A stretch of 35,207 bases of DNA from Tenacibaculum sp. M341 (GTDB taxonomy: Bacteria; Bacteroidota; Bacteroidia; Flavobacteriales; Flavobacteriaceae): the NCBI RefSeq assembly GCF_004337695.1, contig NZ_SJXJ01000032.1, positions 491-35,697 on the forward strand, in the 5' to 3' direction. This document shows positions 16,657 to 22,473 of the stretch, one piece after another. The notes beneath the pieces were generated by a model. That model was not told where the DNA came from. It ran no database searches and saw only the letters and a list, made by a program, of their open reading frames with translations. A program made the translations under genes and the position numbers. Within the stretch, counting starts at the first letter, position 1. Each line of letters opens with the position of its first letter.

Positions 16657-17580
16657 TCAACTATTTAAAACAATATTAATTTTTTCTTCTATTAGAGATT
16701 TATTTATAAAGATACCAGCTTTGTTACCCTCAGAAGTTGCTCTAGCTACTGTTCTTAAGGGAGATGTATTATCTCCAGCAGCATATATACCATTGATACT
16801 TGTTTTATTTTCGAAATCAACCGATAAGTAACCATTTTCAGTTAATTCACAACCAAGTTTTACAGGAATTAAAGTATTATGTTCAAATTTCATTTTAGAA
16901 TATATAGCTTCTAAATTTATTGAATTATTATTCTTTAAAATGATTTTTTGGATATAGCCATTTTTATGAATAATTTCTTGAATTTCCTCTTCAATAATTG
17001 AAACTCCAAACTGATTGATTGCAGTTGTTTGCTCCTTAGAGAATTCAGAGGGACCATTCGTAAAAATAGTCAAATCATCTGTCCAATTTTGTATTAACTT
17101 GAATAGATCAAAGCCTGTATCACCATTAGATATAATACCTGTCTTTTTTCCATGAACTTCGTAACCATGACAATAAGGACAATGAAGAACAGAAATTCCC
17201 CAGCATTCTTTAAAACCTTTTATATTTAGAAGTACGTCTTTAATACCAGATGCAAAAAGAACTTTTTTAGCAGATAAATTATGGTCAGAACTTGTGAAAA
17301 CTTGAAAAGTACTATTCTCTTTTTTGATATCAATTACTTCATCAGAAACAAACTCTACAGTAGTATATTTTAAAACCTGTTCTTTAGCTAAATTTGAAAT
17401 TTTAGAAGGAGAATTACCATCTTGGGTAATAAAGTTATGAGAATGAGGAGTAAATCTATTACAAGGTTTACCACTATCTATAATTAAAGTTTTTCTTAAA
17501 GATCGACCAAGAGTCATAGCAGCAGATAAACCAGCATAACTACCACCGATAATTATAACTTCATATTGATTTTCATTCAT
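16657..17580 (-). CDS. Thioredoxin-reductase-like FAD/NAD(P) oxidoreductase
   Basis: About 307 residues from the ATG at 17580 (MNENQYEVIIIGG); an in-frame ATG at 17601 adds seven residues but touches a hairpin and is less likely. Motifs: GGSYAGLSAAM for FAD binding, the redox pair in HCPYCHGYEVHGKK (CxxC), and C-terminal GIYAAGDNTSPLRTVARATSEG. The C-x-x-C-HG-Y-E form is that of TrxR-like dithiol oxidoreductases, including GliT-type enzymes, rather than classical bacterial TrxB (CATC). It probably handles a small-molecule dithiol or a dedicated redox partner; this is inference. A 15-bp hairpin separates it from the upstream AhpD-like gene. Confidence 0.88.
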   Translation of the reverse strand: MNENQYEVIIIGGSYAGLSAAMTLGRSLRKTLIIDSGKPCNRFTPHSHNFITQDGNSPSKISNLAKEQVLKYTTVEFVSDEVIDIKKENSTFQVFTSSDHNLSAKKVLFASGIKDVLLNIKGFKECWGISVLHCPYCHGYEVHGKKTGIISNGDTGFDLFKLIQNWTDDLTIFTNGPSEFSKEQTTAINQFGVSIIEEEIQEIIHKNGYIQKIILKNNNSINLEAIYSKMKFEHNTLIPVKLGCELTENGYLSVDFENKTSINGIYAAGDNTSPLRTVARATSEGNKAGIFINKSLIEEKINIVLNS

Positions 17581-17601
17581 AATAAGTGAAATTTTAAACA
17601 T

Positions 17602-17637
17602 ATTAAGGTTAAGCTAATATACTAGCTTAACCTTAAT
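17602..17637. other. 15-bp perfect hairpin inside the oxidoreductase operon
   Basis: Arms ATTAAGGTTAAGCTA and TAGCTTAACCTTAAT around a 6-nt loop. It lies between the stop of the AhpD-like gene and the start of the TrxR-like gene. The T-run follows on the plus strand only (TTTTTTAG); on the coding strand the sequence after it is TATGTTT. It may therefore be a weak or partial terminator, an RNA-processing or stability element, or an operator. Confidence 0.6.
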
Positions 17638-17640
17638 TTT

Positions 17641-17949
17641 TTAGTTTATTATATGTGTACCATGAGTAACAGCAGCACCTGCTCTTAATGCAGCAGCCAC
17701 AAAAGTTACCTCAGCAAGTTCTTCTTCAGTAGCACCAGCTTTAATGGCTTTTTCTTTATGAATTTCTAAACAATAAACACATTGAGTAGTTAAAGCAACA
17801 CCTAAGGCAATTAGTTCTTTATATTTTGCTGGAATTGCACCATCTTGCATGGCTGCTTTATCAAATTCTTGAAAAGTAGTCATTGCTTTCGGAGCTTTTT
17901 TACCAAGAATACCTAGCTTGGTAAAAAGATTAGTTATAGTTAAATGCAT
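17641..17949 (-). CDS. AhpD-like carboxymuconolactone decarboxylase family protein
   Basis: 102 residues from the ATG at 17949 (MHLTITNLF); an upstream in-frame start at 17976 would overlap the SDR stop and is less likely. The alkylhydroperoxidase-like core TTQCVYCLEIHKEKAIKAGATEEELAEV has the CxxC plus distal His arrangement, all intact. Such proteins act as small thiol-dependent peroxide or disulfide reductases; the strict decarboxylase activity implied by the family name is unlikely. The likely start is 10 nt after the SDR stop and the gene is in the same putative TetR-controlled operon. Confidence 0.88.
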   Translation of the reverse strand: MHLTITNLFTKLGILGKKAPKAMTTFQEFDKAAMQDGAIPAKYKELIALGVALTTQCVYCLEIHKEKAIKAGATEEELAEVTFVAAALRAGAAVTHGTHIIN

Positions 17950-17959
17950 ACAATTCTTT

Positions 17960-18706
17960 TTAGTTTCTACCAGCAATTACACCTCCATCAACATCCCAAA
18001 TAGCACCAGTAACCCAAGATGATTTTTCAGAAAGTAAAAATGTAATACTATTTGCTACATCATCAGCTAAACCATTTCTACCAATAGGGTGAAAAGCATT
18101 AAAAGACTCTAAAGCATTATCAGCAGCTTCTTTTCCACCAAATACTCCATGGTATACAGGTGTTTGTACAACTGCAGGTGAAACAGCATTTACACGAATA
18201 CCGTAATCGGCTAACTCCATAGCTAAATGTTGTGTTAATGAGTGTAAACCTGCTTTTTGCATAGAATATGCAGAAGAAGGAGTTGCTTTTACAGCTTGTT
18301 TAGCCCACATTGAACCAACATTTACAATAGAACCAGAATTGTTTTCTTTCATTTTTTTAGCAACAGCTTGTGTTATAAAGAAGAAACCTCTATTCAAATC
18401 TAAATAAGAATCATAATCTTCAACAGTATGATCTAAAAAAGGTTTTGGACCAAAAATACCAGATGCATTTACTAAATAGTCTACACTGTTTAAAGAAGCA
18501 ATTGTGTCAACTAGGTTAGCTACTTCACTTTTATTTGTAATATCTACTTTATGTTTGATTAGATTTTCATGGTCACCAACCTTGTCGATGCTTCTACCAA
18601 CAATATGTACAGTGGCACCTTCATTTAATAATTGATTTGTTGTTGCATAACCAATACCGCTAGTTCCACCAACGATGATTGCTACTTTGTTTTGAAAATT
18701 TGACAT
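17960..18706 (-). CDS. Short-chain dehydrogenase/reductase (SDR)
   Basis: 248 residues from the ATG at 18706 ([11 protein letters not shown]); a longer in-frame start at 18742 lies inside the operator and is rejected. Classical SDR features: cofactor motif [11 protein letters not shown], the NASG segment, catalytic Ser in NVGSMW, and catalytic Tyr/Lys in [12 protein letters not shown] (YxxxK). The end, [18 protein letters not shown], is typical of the FabG-like group. It reduces or oxidises a carbonyl or alcohol with NAD(P)H; the substrate is unknown. First structural gene after tetR, preceded by a TetR-type palindrome at 18735-18748. Confidence 0.92.
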   Translation of the reverse strand: MSNFQNKVAIIVGGTSGIGYATTNQLLNEGATVHIVGRSIDKVGDHENLIKHKVDITNKSEVANLVDTIASLNSVDYLVNASGIFGPKPFLDHTVEDYDSYLDLNRGFFFITQAVAKKMKENNSGSIVNVGSMWAKQAVKATPSSAYSMQKAGLHSLTQHLAMELADYGIRVNAVSPAVVQTPVYHGVFGGKEAADNALESFNAFHPIGRNGLADDVANSITFLLSEKSSWVTGAIWDVDGGVIAGRN

Positions 18707-18734
18707 TTTTTTATTTTTAATAATTAACAATTGA

Positions 18735-18748
18735 ACAGACAAGTCTGT
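18735..18748. promoter_or_regulatory. TetR operator copy 1 (before SDR gene)
   Basis: Palindrome ACAGAC-AA-GTCTGT. It lies in a 23-nt segment (18734-18756) that is identical to 19356-19378 in front of tetR. It sits 29 nt before the SDR start, between tetR and its presumed target operon. The AGACnnGTCT core resembles boxes known for LmrA/YxaF-type TetR regulators. Confidence 0.8.
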
Positions 18749-18767
18749 CTTTTTTAGTGTAAAAAAA

Positions 18768-19328
18768 TTATACTATTTTTTTACATATATTTTTAGCTTC
18801 TATTATTGGCCAATCATTTTGATGTAAATGACTTTCAGCTACGGCACTTTCGTATAATAAGTAAATTTGTTTTGAAATAATTTGAGATTCATCATTTGAT
18901 AAATCAGGGATGTTTTGACTTAATAAATCATTAATGAAATCAATTAATTGTCTTTTTTGTAACTGAATTTCATGTCTAATTCTAACATCGTCTATAGGTA
19001 TTTCAGAAACAGTTTTAATACACCAACATCCATTAAAGTCTTTTTGTTTAAAAAAAGCTTTTAAAAAATCAAAAACAGCTAAAACTCTATCTTTTCCACT
19101 ATTTCTTTCTTCACAGAAAATTTTAATATCATTAGAAAAGATTTCGTTTTTATGTTTTAAATAAGCTAAACAAATATCTTCCTTAGATTTAAAATGATTG
19201 TATAAAGTAGCTTTAGCTATGCCAGCTTCAGCAATAATTTCATTAATACCTGTTGAATTATATCCGTTTTTATAAAATAACCCAGAAGCTATTTCTATAA
19301 TATGTTGTTTTGTTTTTGACTGTTTCAC
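18768..19328 (-). CDS. TetR/AcrR family transcriptional regulator
   Basis: 186 residues from the GTG at 19328 ([19 protein letters not shown]). A 226-residue frame is open further upstream, but it runs through the promoter and operator and has no TetR-like sequence there. The N-terminal helix-turn-helix is [31 protein letters not shown], diagnostic of TetR proteins. The rest is an all-alpha ligand-binding/dimerisation domain with a cysteine pair in NGCWCIK. The same 14-bp palindrome stands before this gene and before the SDR gene, so it probably represses itself and the downstream oxidoreductases until a small inducer binds. Confidence 0.93.
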   Translation of the reverse strand: MKQSKTKQHIIEIASGLFYKNGYNSTGINEIIAEAGIAKATLYNHFKSKEDICLAYLKHKNEIFSNDIKIFCEERNSGKDRVLAVFDFLKAFFKQKDFNGCWCIKTVSEIPIDDVRIRHEIQLQKRQLIDFINDLLSQNIPDLSNDESQIISKQIYLLYESAVAESHLHQNDWPIIEAKNICKKIV

Positions 19329-19332
19329 ATTG

Positions 19333-19340
19333 CAAATATA
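19333..19340 (-). promoter_or_regulatory. -7 promoter element of tetR
   Basis: Minus strand TATATTTG, a perfect TAnnTTTG, 4 nt before the GTG start. The TTG in the centre of the operator (19362-19364) is 21 nt upstream and is a plausible -33 element, so repressor binding would cover the -33 region. Confidence 0.65.
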
Positions 19341-19356
19341 TAAAAATAAAATTAAA

Positions 19357-19370
19357 ACAGACAAGTCTGT
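19357..19370. promoter_or_regulatory. TetR operator copy 2 (tetR promoter)
   Basis: Palindrome ACAGAC-AA-GTCTGT, identical to the copy at 18735-18748, with 23 nt of shared sequence. It overlaps the probable -33 region of the tetR promoter, as expected for an autorepressor. Confidence 0.82.
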
Positions 19371-19454
19371 CTTTTTTATTTTCATGGCTATTTGATAAAT
19401 GAATAGTAATAAATAAAATTTAGAAGAGGTAGGGAAGTAGTAGAACAACGTTTT

Positions 19455-19467
19455 AAGACCGTTGCAA
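19455..19467 (+). repeat. IS left terminal inverted repeat
   Basis: AAGACCGTTGCAA; matches the reverse complement of 20659-20671 at all 13 positions. Confidence 0.88.
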
Positions 19468-19507
19468 GGGGTTTTAAAAATTGCTTAATTTTTCTTACCT
19501 TGATTCT

Positions 19508-20548
19508 ATGGAACACCAACATAACCCTACATTAGCAGATAGTATTTGTGATTTACGATCTCGAAAAATAAAACAAACATTTTTTACTCAGGTGAATACT
19601 TTATTAGATTGGACAGTTATCGAGTCTATTATAAAAATTCATTATAAAAAAGGTAAAAGTGCCACAGGGAAACCGAGTTACAGTGGTTTGTTATTATTTA
19701 AAATGTGCTTATTACAAACTTGGTATGGATTGAGTGATTATGAAGTTGAAGATCGTGTAAATGATAGTATTTCCTTTGGCTATTTTTGTGGTTAAACTAT
19801 TGACAGTACAGCACCAGATCACAGTACTTTAAGTAGATTTAGAACTATTATGACAAAAGCGAATGCTTACGATTTACTTTTTAAAGAGATTAACAATCAA
19901 TTAGAATCTCATAATATTATAGTTAAAAAAGGAGCTATTGTAGATGCAAGCGTAGTAGATACTCCTTTAAAACCTAAAGGAAAGACCAATCATAAAGTTA
20001 CTGAGGACAGAAAAGATACTCAAGAAGTTAGTGTAGAAAAAGAGTATCCTGAGAGTGTAGATAAAGAAGCTTCTTGGTTAAAGAAAAGAGGGAAGTATAG
20101 ATATGGTTATAAAAAGCATTATGTTACAGATGAAGAAGGACTCGTTTTATGAGTGGTAACCACTAAAGCTAGCACTAATGAAATCGCTAATTTAGAAGAA
20201 GTATTAGAGGCAGCTGATCTACCAGAAAACATTCCTTTAAAAGCCGATAAAGGATATAAATCAGAAAAAAATGATCAGCTTTTAAAAGAGAGAAAACTTA
20301 AAAATCATATTCTAAAAAAAGCTAAAAAGAATAAACCATTAACAAAATGGGAAAAGAAATTTAATAAACTCGTGGGAGCAACTAGATTTAAAGTCGAACG
20401 AACTTTTGGAGGAATAAAAAGGTGGTTTAATGGAGCAATTGCTAGGTATAGAGGAATTAACAAAATGCATACTCAAAATCTTATGGAAGCTATTTGTTAT
20501 AATTTATATCGAAGTCCAGGAATAATTGCGTCTAATTGTCAGAATTAG
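19508..20548 (+). pseudogene. IS5-family DDE transposase with two in-frame stops
   Basis: Reading one frame from the ATG at 19508 (MEHQHNPTLADS) to the TAA at 20546-20548 gives about 344 residues plus two internal stops: TAA at 19793-19795 (after FGYFCG) and TGA at 20150-20152 (after EEGLVL). There is no frameshift. The IS5-type catalytic residues are all present: Asp in IVDASVVDTP, Asp in ADKGYKS, and Glu in RFKVERTFGGIKRWF. The N-terminal half has the KPSYSGLLLFKMCLLQTWYGLSDYEVEDR motif. The protein would thus be full length but for two substitutions, suggesting a recently dead copy. Programmed readthrough is possible but unsupported. Confidence 0.9.
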
Positions 20549-20658
20549 GGAAAAAACACACCTAAAAAGGCTATGAAATAACAAAAAATGACTCAAAAAA
20601 GTTAAAATATACTCTTCAAAAATTTAAAAGTGGATTTTTAATCCTAATAAAGTGAGTT

Positions 20659-20671
20659 TTGCAACGGTCTT
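20659..20671 (+). repeat. IS right terminal inverted repeat
   Basis: TTGCAACGGTCTT, the reverse complement of the left end at 19455-19467. Confidence 0.88.
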
Positions 20672-20683
20672 GTTTTAGTAAAA

Positions 20684-20722
20684 ATAAAAAAGAGATTAAA
20701 CCATAGAATAGTTTAATCTCTT
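20684..20722 (-). terminator. Terminator of the GG-leader peptide gene
   Basis: Minus-strand stem AGAGATTAAAC / GTTTAATCTCT with a 9-nt loop, then TTTTTTATTTTT. It lies 16 nt after the peptide stop and 13 nt from the IS right end, so the peptide gene is a self-contained transcription unit. Confidence 0.85.
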
Positions 20723-20737
20723 CAATGATTTTAAATC

Positions 20738-20914
20738 TTACAATAAAATACAGCTACCCCAAGCATTACAATAGCATGGTTCTCTTAGTTCGTATCCGTT
20801 AGGTAAAGTGATACAACACCATCTGCTTCCGCACTGTGTCCATCTACCTCCATTGATAGATTTTTGATCTTCCTTGTTTAAAATTGTTCCTAAATTTGAA
20901 ATGTTTTTTAACAT
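20738..20914 (-). CDS. Small double-glycine-leader cysteine-rich peptide (bacteriocin/RiPP-like precursor)
   Basis: 58 residues, ATG at 20914, TAA at 20738-20740. The N-terminal 23 residues, with LGTILNKEDQKSINGG, match the leader pattern of Bacteroidota 'GG' natural-product precursors (LG..L.K.EQK.INGG), normally cut after GG by a C39-peptidase ABC transporter. The 35-residue core has six cysteines (positions 28, 33, 34, 47, 49 and 55), three tryptophans and a CC pair, suiting disulfides or other crosslinks. It has its own terminator. No transporter, C39 peptidase, radical-SAM or lanthionine enzyme lies in the window. Role unknown: secreted antibacterial or signalling peptide are the options. 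The gene is short, but leader, stop and terminator together make it convincing. Confidence 0.8.
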   Translation of the reverse strand: MLKNISNLGTILNKEDQKSINGGRWTQCGSRWCCITLPNGYELREPCYCNAWGSCILL

Positions 20915-21007
20915 GATTTGGTTATTTAAGTTTCTCTAAAATAGTGATTTAAAATAATAGAGCAAAACTTACTATAAAATATGCTTTCTTATTCATAAAT
21001 TAACGAT

Positions 21008-21023
21008 ATTGACATTTATCAAT
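21008..21023. promoter_or_regulatory. FNR/CRP-like palindromic box
   Basis: ATTGAC-ATTT-ATCAAT, one mismatch from the FNR-type TTGATnnnnATCAA. It lies between the GG-peptide gene and the DUF3995-like gene. A half-matching copy sharing GACATTTATCA occurs at 21045-21055, 34 bp further on. No expression evidence, so low confidence. Confidence 0.3.
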
Positions 21024-21076
21024 CTTTAGAAAAGAAACATTTAAGACATTTATCACTCAATTTAAAAAGTTATAGT

Positions 21077-21505
21077 ATGGTATTTTTTTTATCATTATTA
21101 AGTAGTTTAATTTTATTTATAGTTTCAATATTTCATGTTTATTGGGCATTTGGTGGTCATTTTGGTGTAGAAAGTGTTATACCAAAAAAATTAACTGAAG
21201 ATGAAAATAGAATGCCGCCAGCTATACTTACATTGATAGTTGCTATGGTGTTTTTTGCAATGGGGATTTTATTTTTAGATAAGCTAAATAGATTTGATTT
21301 TAGTTTTATACCAGAGTTTTTGAAGAGTTATGGAATAATTTCTATGGGAGTAATTTTTTTAATTAGAGCCATTGGTGAATTTAATTATGTAGGATTCTTT
21401 AAGAAAATAAAAAATACAAAGTTCGGAATTAATGATACTAAATATTACTCACCACTGTGTTTGTTTTTAGCTATTTCAGCTTTTATTATTGAGTTTACAC
21501 AGTAA
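21077..21505 (+). CDS. DUF3995-like integral membrane protein
   Basis: 142 residues with four hydrophobic membrane segments (about 3-25, 48-68, 85-100 and 122-140). Motifs of the family: HVYWAFGG near the start, a central LIRAIGEFNYVGFFKK, and C-terminal DTKYYSPLCLFLA. No function is established for DUF3995 proteins that I can state. It stands alone between the GG-peptide gene (divergent) and the YigZ-type gene, 89 nt upstream of the latter. Confidence 0.8.
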   Translation: MVFFLSLLSSLILFIVSIFHVYWAFGGHFGVESVIPKKLTEDENRMPPAILTLIVAMVFFAMGILFLDKLNRFDFSFIPEFLKSYGIISMGVIFLIRAIGEFNYVGFFKKIKNTKFGINDTKYYSPLCLFLAISAFIIEFTQ

Positions 21506-21594
21506 AGTATTAGAGTATTTTACCAGCTAGTATTGCACGATTGCTATTAAGCTAATTGATTGTCTTATCTTGCACATTCTAATTTAGAAAACTA

Positions 21595-22209
21595 ATGATA
21601 GAAGATACGTACAAAACAATTACGCTTCCTTCACAAGAAACATTATTTAAAGATCGAAATAGTAAATTTTTTGGTTATGCCTTTCCTGTTAACAATGAAG
21701 AAGATATAAAAAATAGATTAGAAGAACTAAGAAAGCTGCACCATACTGCTAGGCATCATTGTTACGCATGGCAGTTGGGAACAGAGAAAATTAGATTTAG
21801 AGCAAATGACGATGGAGAACCTAGTAATTCGGCAGGTCAGCCTATTTACGGACAAATTCAAGCATTTGGTGTTACCAATGTTTTAATTGTTTCTGTTCGT
21901 TATTTTGGTGGAACTAAATTGGGAGTTGGCGGGTTGATTAACGCCTACAGAAGTTCAGCTCAGTTAGCATTAGAAGCATCTGAAATTATAGAGAAAACTA
22001 TTAATATTGAATACAAGTTAACGTTTGGTTATGATATGATGAATAAGGTGCAACAAATTATTAAAAAACAGCAGATAGAAATTATAAATCAGAAGTTAGA
22101 ATTGAATTGTGAATACATTATTTCAGTTCGTAAAAAAGAAGCTGAAAGTATTTTTAATGTATTTGATAATTTGTTTAAAGTTGAAATTAAAGAAAATGAA
22201 TATGAGTAA
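21595..22209 (+). CDS. YigZ/IMPACT family protein
   Basis: 204 residues. The N-terminal IMPACT (UPF0029) domain has DDGEPSNSAGQPIYGQI and VSVRYFGGTKLGVGGLINAYRSSAQLAL, the two hallmark blocks. The C-terminal ~65 residues form the ferredoxin-like DUF1949-type domain. The eukaryotic relative regulates translation through GCN1; the bacterial role is unsettled. The stop codon lies inside the stem of the following hairpin. Confidence 0.93.
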   Translation: MIEDTYKTITLPSQETLFKDRNSKFFGYAFPVNNEEDIKNRLEELRKLHHTARHHCYAWQLGTEKIRFRANDDGEPSNSAGQPIYGQIQAFGVTNVLIVSVRYFGGTKLGVGGLINAYRSSAQLALEASEIIEKTINIEYKLTFGYDMMNKVQQIIKKQQIEIINQKLELNCEYIISVRKKEAESIFNVFDNLFKVEIKENEYE

Positions 22210-22235
22210 TTTAAAAGTATGTTAAATTACTCATA
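22201..22235 (+). terminator. Hairpin over the yigZ-like stop codon
   Basis: Perfect 14-bp stem TATGAGTAATTTAA / TTAAATTACTCATA with a 7-nt loop; the TAA stop (22207-22209) is within the left arm. Only a weak T-run follows (TTTAATGTTT), so termination efficiency is uncertain. Confidence 0.6.
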
Positions 22236-22337
22236 TTTAATGTTTAGATAAGAATTTATCTAATTTTACAGATAAAACGGTATAATATAGTTGATGTTAA
22301 TTGTAATAAACAATTTAAATTTAGGATAATTCATTAA

Positions 22338-22377
22338 AAATCTGTACATTTGCACGCCTTTTTGCAAGAACAGATTT
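22338..22377. promoter_or_regulatory. rpsA promoter with nested inverted repeats
   Basis: TACATTTG at 22345-22352 is a perfect -7 box, giving an rpsA leader of roughly 115 nt. It is framed by AAATCTGT (22338-22345) and ACAGATTT (22370-22377), with an inner TTGC/GCAA pair (22350-22353 and 22364-22367). The outer and inner pairs could be an operator, or the inner one a 5' RNA hairpin. Confidence 0.5.
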
Positions 22378-22473
22378 AAAAAAGGTTTAAAATTTTTTAC
22401 AAAAGTTTAATTTCTCTTAGCGTTAGTGTTGTTAAAAATCTGGCTAACAAAAAGATACAAAATTATTTCAGAC

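Larger units (their letters stand above)
19455..20671 (+). mobile_element. IS5-family insertion sequence, inactivated
   Basis: A 1217-bp element bounded by 13-bp perfect terminal inverted repeats, AAGACCGTTGCAA at 19455-19467 and TTGCAACGGTCTT at 20659-20671. It is flanked on both sides by GTTTT (19450-19454 and 20672-20676), a candidate 5-bp target duplication, although IS5 relatives more often duplicate 3, 4 or 9 bp. It holds one transposase gene broken by two stops. It sits between tetR and the GG-leader peptide gene. Confidence 0.9.

Noticed and set aside
18707-18742. Longer start for the SDR gene
   Set aside because: It lies within the operator region; the ATG at 18706 gives the normal SDR N-terminus.
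19329-19448. N-terminal extension of the TetR gene to 19448
   Set aside because: It would run through the -7 box and operator, and the added residues do not resemble a TetR N-terminus.
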